Shown: positions 7,615 through 15,740 of the stretch, piece by piece
Position numbering within the stretch: the first letter of the stretch is position 1
Layout: every line of letters begins with the position of its first letter
Assembly: GCA_016124425.1 (NCBI GenBank)
Contig: WGNT01000022.1
Location: 1 to 44,609 of the forward strand
Reading direction: 5' to 3'
Length of the DNA: 44,609 nucleotides
Source of the DNA: Cytophagales bacterium
Lineage (GTDB): Bacteria > Bacteroidota > Bacteroidia > Cytophagales > Cyclobacteriaceae
The notes under the pieces: model-generated
The model's input: only the letters and a program-made list of their open reading frames with translations
Told to the model about the DNA's origin: nothing
Databases searched by the model: none
Program-made: the position numbers and the translations under genes

Positions 7615-10600
7615 ATGACAACATCCAAGATAATCCAAAACACAGTGCACGTCCTTAACAGCCTTTTGCTGTTACTTTTCCTGGGGGCATTCCTTACACA
7701 ATGTACACAAAAATCCACCGGTCCTACATCTTCCGTGGGGGAACCTGCAAGAGACGTAACTCCCCGAAGGGCAGAAATACTATTTCTCGGCCATGCTAGT
7801 AAACACCATGATTCCGGAAGATTTGCCCCTTGGCTGGCGACCGCGGTGTTTACAAGTGGCATCAACCTGACGTATACTATAACTACCGCCGACCTTACTG
7901 CTGAGAATCTTGCTAAGTACGACGGTTTGATCATCTATGCCAATCACGAGGTCCTTTCACCTGACCAGGAAGCGGCCATGAAAGCATTTGTGGAGGGGGG
8001 CAAAGGCCTAATCCCGCTTCATTCCGCCACGGGTTGTTTCAAAAATTCGGATTGGTACATCACCACGATCGGCGGTCAGTTTGCCTCTCACGGAGAAGCT
8101 GAATTTACAGGAACCATTTTGAAGCCAGACCATCCCGTCATGCAGGGAATTAGCGAATTTACCACAGGAGACGAAACCTACGTGCATCAACGCATTAATG
8201 AAGACATGGAGCTGCTGATGGTGCGGGAGGAAAATGGCAAGTCTGAGCCTTACACTTGGGTAAGAAATGTTGGGAAAGGCAGGGTTTTTTATACCGCCTA
8301 CGGGCACGATGAGCGCACCTGGCAAAATCTGGAGTTTTTAAACCTGGTCAAAAATGGAATTTTATGGGCCGTAGGAGAAGAAGTGCGTCTCGGTGTCGAG
8401 GCCTTGAATATCCCACAGGTATCCATCTACGATGAGCCTATTTCTGATTTTACCAAAAGATATGAAGTGCCTCGAATGCAGCCGGCTTTATCCCCCTCCG
8501 AATCGCAAAAGCTCATCCAAAAACCTGTAGATTTTGAAATTAGCCTTTTTGCCTCAGAACCCGATATCCAAAATCCCATTGCCATGGCCTGGGATGAAAG
8601 AGGGAGGTTATGGATTGTGGAATCCGTGGATTATCCTAATACCTTCAAGGAAACAGACGGCGAAGCCAATGACCGGATCAAAATCTGTGAGGATACCAAT
8701 GGAGACGGAAAAGCAGACAAGTTCACCGTATTTGCCGATGGGCTTAACATCCCTACCAGCATGGTTTTTGCCAATGGAGGCGTTGTGGTATCCATGGCAC
8801 CCGATTTTGTATTCTTAAAGGATACAGACGGGGATGATGTAGCAGATGTACGTGAAGTCATCATGACCGGATGGGGAAAAAGCGATACCCACGCCGGACC
8901 TTCAAACCTGCAATATGGCTTTGACAATAAAATCTGGGGCGTTACCGGTTATTCCGGATTTAACGGCACCGTCAATGGGCAGCGGATGACTTTTCCCCAG
9001 GGATTATATCACCTAAATCCGGATGGAACTGCATTCGAATACCTGGCATCTACCAGCAACAACACATGGGGGCTTGGTTTTACCGAAGAAAACAACGTGT
9101 TTATTTCAACAGCCAACAATACACACGCGGCCTACTATTCCATCCCTGCCAAGTACCTGCAGCGTAGTCTGCCCCCCGCGACAGAAGCGGAGGACAAGCC
9201 CCCCTTCCAGATTCAGTCGATTCAAAAGATCGACGGCCACTATGACGGTCACGCGCTTACGCCTAATCTTCGTCAAGTAGACGTGGTAGGTGGTTTTACC
9301 TCCGCGGCAGGCATCAATTTTTATACAGCTAGGGACTACCCGAAGAATTACTGGAACAGGGTCGCCTTTGTCAATGAACCTACAATTCGCCTTACCCACC
9401 ATGCCATTATCGAACCTTCCGGTGCGGGATTCACAGAAAAAGATGGTTGGAACCTACTGGCAAGTTCAGACGAGTGGTTCGGGCCGGTGTATACGGCGGT
9501 TGGGCCGGACGGGGCCGTCTGGGTAGCTGACTGGTATAATTTTATCATTCAGCATAATGTATTTGTAGAGCGGCAGGCCCCATCGAGGATGGTACTTCCT
9601 TTTGAAGATCAGCCCCATGGACAGGGGAATGCCTTCCAAAGTGAGCTGCGCGATACCAACCATGGCAGAATTTACCGCGTAATTTATAAAAACGCGAAAA
9701 AAAGTGCTCCTCCGACCCTATCTAAAGATGACCCGGCCGGATTGGTAGCCGCTTTAAAGCATACCAATATGTTTTGGCGAATGACCGCGCAGCGCTTATT
9801 GGTAGAATCTCAAACGAAGGAAGTGGTCGGGGAGTTGATTTCTCTGGTGAAAGACACCTCCTTGGACGAAGTCGGATTAAACGGGCCTGCCATTCACGCG
9901 ATATGGACGCTTCATGGTCTAGGAGAACTGCACGGTGTGAATACTTCCGCTATACAAGCTGTACGTGAAGCGTTGACCCACCCCGCTGCAGGGGTAAGAA
10001 AGGCTGCAATGGCTACCTTGCCCCGGTCGGCGGAAACCGTGGAAGCCATCCGCAAGGCAGGGCTTTTATCGGACCCCAACCTCAATGTACGGATGCATGC
10101 GTTTCTGGAATTAGCTACCCTGCCTACCTCACCCGTAGTGGGCGATATGCTGGTGGCGGCCGCAGAAGTAAAAGAAAATACCCTTGATGATTGGCTGGTA
10201 AAGGCACTTTTTGCCGCCGCCTCTCAGCATAGCGAGGCTTTTGCCAGCAGCGCCGCAAAGAGAGGAACGTCCACACCGCTCACAGCGAGACTGTTGGAAG
10301 GTGCTTCGACGGAGAAATATGAATTGGGGCGAAGAAGCATGTTGCACTATTCCCCTGACCTAAGCGGTAAAGAGATTCACATCCAAGCAAATGTCTCAGG
10401 AAGAAGAGACGAAAAGCCCAAGGGGGTAATTCTGGCCCATGGCAATCGCCAAAATGGATATACGCTGTATGTGAAAGAGGGTACGGTCGTATTCGATTTA
10501 ATGCAAGGAGGCAGTTCCACTACCTTATCCTCCGCGGGTAAGGAACTACCCGACAGTTTTGATGTAAGCATCAGCCTGAAGCGGGATGGAACACTTAGCC

Positions 10601-10776
10601 TTTATGTGGACGATAAACTATATGCGGAAAAAACCTCGGTAGCTCCGTTTACACATGCTGTAATGCCCAGCGTGAGATCTGGCAGGGATCTTGGTGGAGA
10701 CGACAATGTGGGAGATTACGAAACAGATTTCCCTTTTGAAGGCAACCTGCAGGGGCTTGTCTTAGAATTAAATTAA
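7615..10776 (+). CDS. ThuA + six-bladed propeller + HEAT + LamG-like lipoprotein (heme-free PVC-type family member)
   Basis: A 1053-residue exported protein. The N-terminus is hydrophobic (LLLLLFLGAFLTQC), so it is probably a lipoprotein. Domains in order: ThuA-like (about 50-260; GLIPLHSATGCF, GRVFYTAYGHDERTW); a beta-propeller of the membrane-bound dehydrogenase/PVC heme-binding family (about 290-690; AMAWDERGRLWIVES, DTNGDGKAD, GPVYTAVGPDGAVWVADW); HEAT-like helices (about 705-880); and a C-terminal LamG/concanavalin-like domain (about 895-1053). The family usually carries a CxxCH cytochrome; none is present here. The next gene encodes a separate cupredoxin, which may be the electron acceptor. 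Likely role: oxidation of a sugar or sugar derivative outside the cytoplasm. The substrate is unknown. Confidence 0.8.
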   Translation: MTTSKIIQNTVHVLNSLLLLLFLGAFLTQCTQKSTGPTSSVGEPARDVTPRRAEILFLGHASKHHDSGRFAPWLATAVFTSGINLTYTITTADLTAENLAKYDGLIIYANHEVLSPDQEAAMKAFVEGGKGLIPLHSATGCFKNSDWYITTIGGQFASHGEAEFTGTILKPDHPVMQGISEFTTGDETYVHQRINEDMELLMVREENGKSEPYTWVRNVGKGRVFYTAYGHDERTWQNLEFLNLVKNGILWAVGEEVRLGVEALNIPQVSIYDEPISDFTKRYEVPRMQPALSPSESQKLIQKPVDFEISLFASEPDIQNPIAMAWDERGRLWIVESVDYPNTFKETDGEANDRIKICEDTNGDGKADKFTVFADGLNIPTSMVFANGGVVVSMAPDFVFLKDTDGDDVADVREVIMTGWGKSDTHAGPSNLQYGFDNKIWGVTGYSGFNGTVNGQRMTFPQGLYHLNPDGTAFEYLASTSNNTWGLGFTEENNVFISTANNTHAAYYSIPAKYLQRSLPPATEAEDKPPFQIQSIQKIDGHYDGHALTPNLRQVDVVGGFTSAAGINFYTARDYPKNYWNRVAFVNEPTIRLTHHAIIEPSGAGFTEKDGWNLLASSDEWFGPVYTAVGPDGAVWVADWYNFIIQHNVFVERQAPSRMVLPFEDQPHGQGNAFQSELRDTNHGRIYRVIYKNAKKSAPPTLSKDDPAGLVAALKHTNMFWRMTAQRLLVESQTKEVVGELISLVKDTSLDEVGLNGPAIHAIWTLHGLGELHGVNTSAIQAVREALTHPAAGVRKAAMATLPRSAETVEAIRKAGLLSDPNLNVRMHAFLELATLPTSPVVGDMLVAAAEVKENTLDDWLVKALFAAASQHSEAFASSAAKRGTSTPLTARLLEGASTEKYELGRRSMLHYSPDLSGKEIHIQANVSGRRDEKPKGVILAHGNRQNGYTLYVKEGTVVFDLMQGGSSTTLSSAGKELPDSFDVSISLKRDGTLSLYVDDKLYAEKTSVAPFTHAVMPSVRSGRDLGGDDNVGDYETDFPFEGNLQGLVLELN

Positions 10777-10791
10777 TCCGAAGAAGTACCT

Positions 10792-11397
10792 ATGATGAAT
10801 CAACAAGCAGTGTTTAGCCTGATCGTTTCCCTAATTCTACTTGGAGCCGCAAATGGGTACATCCCCCTGCCAAATGCCGACTCTGATCCAGGTGGAAGGG
10901 AGGAGGTGACAGTGTGTGCGGGCACCTATGACCCATTCAATGCAAATTCCGCAGTCGTCCCGCGTACCAAGCTATCCCAAGCAGAGCCTTCATTTATCAC
11001 CGATTACCAAGAGGATGCGATACGTATTTGGCTGGAAGTCGTGCCGGAGCAGATGAAATTTGATCAGGACACCTTCACCGTCAAGGCAGGTAAAAAGGTC
11101 ATTCTTGAGTTGGATAACCTGGACGGGATGCAACATAATCTGCTCATTCTATCCCCGAACAGTCTTGAAAAAGTGGGAGCAGCAGCGGATGCTATGCTGC
11201 GTGATCCAAATGCATCTGAAAAGCACTATATACCGGATATGCCGGAAGTGCTCTTTGCTACGGAAATGCTGGGCCCCAACGAAGTATATACCCTCACATT
11301 TACGGCCCCTAAGACGGCAGGCCATTATCCCTTTGTATGTACCTTTCCTGGCCATTGGAGAATGATGCGCGGCATTATGGTGGTGGAAAAATCTTAA
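10792..11397 (+). CDS. azurin/auracyanin-like type 1 copper protein
   Basis: 201 residues with a signal peptide (MMNQQAVFSLIVSLILLGAANG). The cupredoxin domain occupies about residues 75-200. The type 1 copper ligands are all visible: His115 (MQHNLL), Cys183, His188 (CTFPGHW) and Met192, spaced C-x4-H-x3-M as in azurin. It is a periplasmic one-electron carrier. It starts 15 bases after the ThuA-propeller gene, clearly in the same operon. In many relatives this domain is fused to the propeller and cytochrome protein, so here it probably takes electrons from the propeller protein directly. Confidence 0.9.
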   Translation: MMNQQAVFSLIVSLILLGAANGYIPLPNADSDPGGREEVTVCAGTYDPFNANSAVVPRTKLSQAEPSFITDYQEDAIRIWLEVVPEQMKFDQDTFTVKAGKKVILELDNLDGMQHNLLILSPNSLEKVGAAADAMLRDPNASEKHYIPDMPEVLFATEMLGPNEVYTLTFTAPKTAGHYPFVCTFPGHWRMMRGIMVVEKS

Positions 11398-11415
11398 AAC
11401 CCTTAACGAGAAAAT

Positions 11416-12177
11416 ATGAAATTTGGAAAAAATAGGTTTACCAAGCTGGAGCTATCTACCGATGGTATTGTCCGGTTGGTGGCGCTGATCCTTCTAATCG
11501 GAGCAGGCGTTATTGGACATGCGTTTGCAGATCAACCCAAAAAGCCGATTAAAGTATTGATGGTTGGTGGCGGAGCTTCCCATGATTTTGATACCTGGTA
11601 CAAAGGCAGGGATGTGGAAATTCTTCAGGAGAAAAATTTTGCAGAGGTAACCTACACAGACAATACTGATGCTGTACTTGCGCTACTCGGTGACATTGAC
11701 GTGCTTTACCTTACAAATAATCAGCCCTTTAAGGACCCAAAAACGCGTGAAGCAATCCTTAAGTTTGCCGAAAGCGGCAAAGGCCTGGTACTAGGTCATG
11801 CGGCCCTATGGTACAACTGGGCAGACTGGCCCGACTACAACCTAAAGCTCGTCAGCGGGGGATCAAGAGGTCATGACAAGTACGGCCCTTTTGAAGTGAC
11901 GGTCACCGACAAGAAGCACCCGGTAATGAAGGGGATACCGGCAAAATTTACCCTGAAAGACGAATTGTATTATTACAAAGTAGATCCCAATGGTGCGGGA
12001 ATCCAAGTGCTTGCCACAGCCAAAAGCGACAAGCCCGAAAGCTACCCCTCAGTTTTTGTTGTCAATCATCCTCAAGCAAAGATTGTGGGCATAGCACTCG
12101 GCCACGATGGGGAATCCCATAATCTGGAAGCCTACGAAAAAATGCTCACTAACGCAATCCGCTGGGTTGCCAAATAA
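11416..12177 (+). CDS. exported single-domain ThuA-like protein
   Basis: 253 residues. An N-terminal hydrophobic segment ending GAGVIGHAFADQ looks like a signal peptide with an extended positively charged start. The remainder is one ThuA domain (PF06283; class I glutamine-amidotransferase-like fold): KVLMVGGGASHDFDTW, DIDVLYLTNN, GKGLVLGHAALWYNW, HPVMKGIP, IVGIALGHDGESH and a final AIRWVAK. ThuA proteins are linked to 3-keto-sugar metabolism (trehalose utilisation in rhizobia), but their chemistry is not well defined. It starts 18 bases after the cupredoxin gene, in the same operon, and is a paralogue of the first domain of the 1053-aa protein. Confidence 0.88.
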   Translation: MKFGKNRFTKLELSTDGIVRLVALILLIGAGVIGHAFADQPKKPIKVLMVGGGASHDFDTWYKGRDVEILQEKNFAEVTYTDNTDAVLALLGDIDVLYLTNNQPFKDPKTREAILKFAESGKGLVLGHAALWYNWADWPDYNLKLVSGGSRGHDKYGPFEVTVTDKKHPVMKGIPAKFTLKDELYYYKVDPNGAGIQVLATAKSDKPESYPSVFVVNHPQAKIVGIALGHDGESHNLEAYEKMLTNAIRWVAK

Positions 12178-12206
12178 ACACCTCCCAAAATAAAAATCCG
12201 CTAAAA

Positions 12207-13322
12207 ATGAGTCAAAAGAAATTCACCGTTGTCATTGTCGGAATGGGATTCGGAAAAGAGTTCATTCCCATTTACCAAAGCCATCCAAACATTAAAGAAG
12301 TGGGCATTTGTACCCGAAATCCAAAAACCTTGGATGATTTGGCTACCAAATTCAACCTAAACAGAGATCTGTGCTTTACTAATTTTGAAGATGTACCAAA
12401 AAGGGATGATGTGGATGCTATCCACGTCGTCACACCCGTCCCTGAGCATGCCAAAATGACCATTGCCTCCTTAAACGCGAACAAACACACGGCCTGTACT
12501 ATCCCTATGGCGATGACGGTAGAAGACTGCAAGGCGATCGTGGAAGCCAAGAAAAGAGCCAATAAGGTTTACATGATGATGGAGACCGCATTGTACACTA
12601 GGGAATTCCTATATGGTCTTAACCTAGCCGAAACCGGGCAGCTGGGAAAAATACAGTTTGTCCGTGGATCCCATATTCAGGATATGAGCATGGAAGGATG
12701 GGCAGAATACTGGAAGGGCTTTCCTCCCATGCTAAATGGGACTCATGCCATTTCGCCGCTACTGCGGATTAACAACACGATCGCGGAGACGGTAGTGTGC
12801 CATGGGTCCGGCAGACTTTCAGAAGATCTAGCAAAACGTTACGGCTCCCCTTTTGCTGTAGAAACGGCAACGTTTACCCTTAAAGATTCGGATGTAGTGG
12901 CCGAAGCCACACGCTCCCTGTTTGACGTCGTAAGGCAATACAGGGAATCCTATGACGTGTACGGCACCAAAATGTCTTTCGAGTGGGAACAGTTGGCAGA
13001 TGAAAGCCATGTAATTTTTGACGGAGGCGAAAATGCCAGCCGGATTGATGTTCCGGATACAGATGAGCTGCTGATAGAGCCAATCAAACACTTTACAAAA
13101 AGGGAAAAAATAGATGATCCCAACCACGTCTCCTTTTTGCAGGGTGCCGGACACGGTGGATCGCACCCCCATTTGGTGCAGGAATTCGTAGCCGCCATGG
13201 TCGAAGGAAGGGATTCCGCCGTAGATGCCGTCAAAGCCGCAAACTACACTTGTGCGGGCATCTGCGCCCACGAATCCGCTATGAAAGGCGGGGAAAGGAT
13301 TACAATTCCTGTATTTGATTAG
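12207..13322 (+). CDS. Gfo/Idh/MocA-family protein lacking the EKP lysine
   Basis: 371 residues, cytosolic (no signal peptide). The N-terminal Rossmann fold begins VVIVGMGFGKEF and includes AIHVVTPVPEHAKMTIASL. The C-terminal alpha/beta domain starts near residue 125 (GQLGKIQFVRG). In most family members the loop after the fourth strand reads E-K-P, and the lysine assists catalysis. Here it reads T98-I99-P100 (HTACTIPMAMT), so a standard dehydrogenase mechanism is doubtful; GH109 glycosidases of this fold also deviate at this loop. It is the last gene of the ThuA operon, 29 bases after its neighbour. Likely role: conversion of an imported (keto-)sugar. Substrate unknown. Confidence 0.85.
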   Translation: MSQKKFTVVIVGMGFGKEFIPIYQSHPNIKEVGICTRNPKTLDDLATKFNLNRDLCFTNFEDVPKRDDVDAIHVVTPVPEHAKMTIASLNANKHTACTIPMAMTVEDCKAIVEAKKRANKVYMMMETALYTREFLYGLNLAETGQLGKIQFVRGSHIQDMSMEGWAEYWKGFPPMLNGTHAISPLLRINNTIAETVVCHGSGRLSEDLAKRYGSPFAVETATFTLKDSDVVAEATRSLFDVVRQYRESYDVYGTKMSFEWEQLADESHVIFDGGENASRIDVPDTDELLIEPIKHFTKREKIDDPNHVSFLQGAGHGGSHPHLVQEFVAAMVEGRDSAVDAVKAANYTCAGICAHESAMKGGERITIPVFD

Positions 13323-13702
13323 GAAAGGATAACATTTAGAGTAAGACATTTTTATGGGTATCGGCTATCGAATCGGTACCCATACTTTTCCAACATTGAA
13401 GAAAATCAGAAAACGAATGGAAGTTAGAAAATAGCTCATGTAATTCTTTTTAGCCGATATGGTTTACGAAACCGATTTAATTTGTAGAATTTTTAACCAT
13501 ATATGATATTTAATACCATATGAGGGATGGATTTTTAAAAACGTATCGGAGCCCATATGTCCTATATGGTTTACTGATTTTTAAGAAGCTTTGTCTTCAC
13601 TAAATTTACCTTTCAGATTGAATATTTCCCCAAAAAAGACCTTGAATAGTAGCTGATTCCATTTGAAATGTTTGTAAATTAGTGAGGCTATACTGATTTT
13701 TC
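13323..13702. other. intergenic region with a hairpin and repeated ATATGGTTTAC boxes
   Basis: There is no gene in this 380-base stretch. A 7-bp stem ATGGGTA/TACCCAT, extended by inner pairs, lies at 13354-13383 and may act as a weak terminator for the preceding operon, although only a short T-run follows. Further on, ATATGGTTTAC occurs twice in direct orientation (near 13457 and 13565), with the reverse form AACCATAT between them. This could be a regulator-binding array in front of the nuclease gene. No function can be assigned. Confidence 0.4.
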
Positions 13703-14377
13703 ATGTCCAAATTTTTAAAAACCTCCTCCTATTTTCCGCTACAGGTCAGCATCGACGATCGGGAACCGACTTCTTTGGAGGATGAGTTTAGGATGGCCGG
13801 CAACATGATCGTTTGTCGACAGCGGATGGATGTCGGCGATTATCTGTTGGACAGCGATTTGTTGGTGGAAAGAAAGACCATTCCCGACTTCTGCCATTCA
13901 ATCAAAGACGGACGACTTTTCAAGCAGGCAAAATTGCTCGCAACATCAACGATTCCAGCAATCTATATTTTGGAAGGAAGGAACCGTCAGTTTAAGGAGA
14001 CGGATTTTACCCGGCAGGCCATACAGGGAATTTTGATTTCCCTCTCTTTGGCCTTCCGACTTCCCATAATCAAAACGAAAAATTATCCGGAGTCGGTACG
14101 GGTGATGTTGCAGTGCTTCAAACAACTTACCAAAGACAGGTTGGAGCAACAGCGGTTTTATCCTCAGTCATATCCTAAAAAACAAACTCCTTTACATATC
14201 CAAAGGGTACAAATCCTGAAGGGTTTTCCCGGTGTAGGTGTAGATAGGGCGGAAAGGATGTTGGCTAAGTTCGATAGCCTTCACGCCGTATTTACGGCGG
14301 AGAAAGAGGCATTGTTGAATGTGCCTGGATTAGGGAAAAAGACCGTTGATCAGTTTATTGAAATTTTGAGGAAATAA
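13703..14377 (+). CDS. standalone XPF/ERCC4-type nuclease with C-terminal helix-hairpin-helix
   Basis: 224 residues. The N-terminal ERCC4 nuclease domain (about 12-140) has the signature GDYLLDSDLLVERKTIPDF, with Glu56-Arg57-Lys58 as the ERK motif of the metal-dependent active site and the upstream DDRE (about residues 18-21). The C-terminal 60 residues form a tandem helix-hairpin-helix (LKGFPGVGVDRAERML; LLNVPGLGKKTVDQFI). The order nuclease then (HhH)2 is that of eukaryotic XPF and archaeal Hef, which cut branched DNA. No helicase domain is attached. Such genes are sporadic in bacteria. Likely role: repair or processing of branched DNA as a homodimer. There is no obvious operon partner. Confidence 0.85.
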   Translation: MSKFLKTSSYFPLQVSIDDREPTSLEDEFRMAGNMIVCRQRMDVGDYLLDSDLLVERKTIPDFCHSIKDGRLFKQAKLLATSTIPAIYILEGRNRQFKETDFTRQAIQGILISLSLAFRLPIIKTKNYPESVRVMLQCFKQLTKDRLEQQRFYPQSYPKKQTPLHIQRVQILKGFPGVGVDRAERMLAKFDSLHAVFTAEKEALLNVPGLGKKTVDQFIEILRK

Positions 14378-14498
14378 GAATGAAATGTTAGGAAAGTATT
14401 AGAAAGTATCAATTAGATATCTAGGTTATTTATGAGTAAAATCATATAATTTACGTATTTTTAGCAATTAAATAAATCTGCAACGCACTAGATTTTAA

Positions 14499-14711
14499 TC
14501 GGACATAACGGTTGACCAAAAAACACTTCTAGAACGTATAACGATCAAGCCTGGCTTAATGGATGGAAGACCGACAGTAAGAGGTTTAAGATTCCCGGTT
14601 GGCGATATATTGGAACTGCTGGCCAGCGGACTTTCGGAAAAGGAGATATTGGAGGAACATCTTGTTCTCGAAAAGGAGGACATCAAGGCGGCACTGTTAT
14701 ATGCATCGTAA
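14499..14711 (+). pseudogene. DUF433 antitoxin-like frame without a normal start codon
   Basis: The frame after the stop at 14496-14498 encodes a clear DUF433 domain (LLERITIKPGLMDGRPTVRG … LLASGLSEKEILEEH … DIKAALLYAS), then stops at TAA 14709-14711. No ATG, GTG or TTG occurs before the domain: the first in-frame ATG falls inside it, at LMDGRP. DUF433 proteins are usually antitoxins paired with PIN-like toxins. Either initiation uses a rare codon such as ATA at 14505, or the gene is decayed. The same frame continues past the stop into the next antitoxin-like segment. Confidence 0.6.
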
Positions 14712-14891
14712 AGACTCAAAAACACAGCAGTAATCAAAGATTGGGAAAGTCTTTACCAAGCGAAAGATAAATTAGAAAAGACAACTGCTAAAATACGTCT
14801 TGCCGATAGGATTGGAGCCGCAAAGGGCAACTATAGTTCCATTGGAGAAATCGATGATCATATAAATGAACTCCGTGATGAATGGGAGTAA
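14712..14891 (+). pseudogene. antitoxin-like segment upstream of the PIN toxin, no start codon
   Basis: The frame of the DUF433 segment stays open after its TAA and encodes about 59 residues (NTAVIKDWESL … KTTAKIRLADRIGAAKGNY … IDDHINELRDEWE-stop). It looks like the short antitoxin usually placed before Bacteroidota PIN toxins. It overlaps the toxin start by 10 bases, the usual coupling in such pairs. No ATG, GTG or TTG is present before TAVIKDW. It could be translated by readthrough from the DUF433 frame or be a decayed gene. Confidence 0.5.
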
Positions 14892-15343
14892 TCATAAAAG
14901 AGCTACAACGGCTTAAAAAATCTCAGGTATATTTCGATGCAAGCATTTTCATCTACGCATTGGAAGGAATAGAACCCTTTTGTAAAGAACTTGAAGACGT
15001 TTTTGAAAGTGTTGATAAAGGTAACCTCTCCGCTTTGACTTCGGAGCTTAGCCTTGCAGAATGCCTTGTTAAACCAATTATTGATAAGGATTTGAAGGCG
15101 CAAGAAATGTTTGACAAGACATTAACTGATTCGGACACTTTTAAAGTAATTCCTGTAAGTAGGCAGATATTAAAGGACGCTGCATATTTACGGGCTAGTT
15201 TCAAAAATATACATCTACCCGATGCCATTCATTTAGCCACCGCACAATCTTCACCAGATATTGCATTTATCCCAAATGATTCTCGTGTTAGAGTGGTTTC
15301 GAACTTTCAATTCTTGATTTTAGAAGACTTAGTTCCTTACTAA
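14882..15343 (+). CDS. PIN-domain toxin (VapC-like ribonuclease)
   Basis: 153 residues. The acidic metal-binding residues of the PIN fold are in place: Asp19 (YFDASIFIYA), Glu60 (SLAECL), Asp114 (LPDAIHLATA) and Asp133 (NDSRV). VapC-type PIN proteins cleave RNA, often tRNA, and are held inactive by a cognate antitoxin. The ATG at 14882 overlaps the end of the antitoxin-like frame, indicating translational coupling. The toxin looks intact while its upstream partner lacks a recognisable start, so either the toxin is weak or neutralised elsewhere, or the antitoxin uses unusual initiation. Confidence 0.85.
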   Translation: MGVIIKELQRLKKSQVYFDASIFIYALEGIEPFCKELEDVFESVDKGNLSALTSELSLAECLVKPIIDKDLKAQEMFDKTLTDSDTFKVIPVSRQILKDAAYLRASFKNIHLPDAIHLATAQSSPDIAFIPNDSRVRVVSNFQFLILEDLVPY

Positions 15344-15462
15344 CGAGATAGAATTAGGCACTTCTTCAATATTCGAAATCTACGTTGTATTAGGTTATAT
15401 TGCGTGTGTAAATAGAAAAACTGATGTTATCGATCATTACTTTATCTCAGGTCTATTTAAAA

Positions 15463-15558
15463 GGACCACAAAGGACACAAAGAAGGCGCAAAGAACACAG
15501 AGATTGTTTTAGAAAATTCTTTGAGTCCTCTGTGTTACCTCCGTGGTCTCTGTGGTTC
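15463..15558. repeat. imperfect inverted repeat of the ACCACAAAGGACAC type (MITE/REP-like)
   Basis: The left arm (15463-15502, GGACCACAAAGGACACAAAG…) and right arm (15519-15558, …CCGTGGTCTCTGTGGTTC) are imperfect inverted copies rich in CACAGAG/CTCTGTG around a short AT-rich centre. Sequences of this type occur as dispersed palindromic repeats in many bacterial genomes. No open frame is present. The rest of the 397-base gap 15344-15740 holds nothing I can identify. Confidence 0.6.
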
Positions 15559-15740
15559 TATTCAAGAATTTACCTTCGAATGAAACTATATTTGGAGTAG
15601 ATTTGATTATTCATAATTTTTTTCAAGTCATTCGGTGGATGGTAGTATTGAACAAATGCCTAATTCGGTAACGAGATTTAAAGCTAAAATTCAGCATCGT
15701 AAGGAAAAGTTGTGCTAAAATTAACTGAAAACATTTTTAT

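Noticed and set aside
7615-10776. heme-binding PVC-type protein annotation
   Set aside because: No CxxCH motif is present anywhere in the translated protein.
12828-13349. 173-residue frame on the minus strand
   Set aside because: It is antisense to the clearly coding Gfo/Idh gene and has no recognisable domain.
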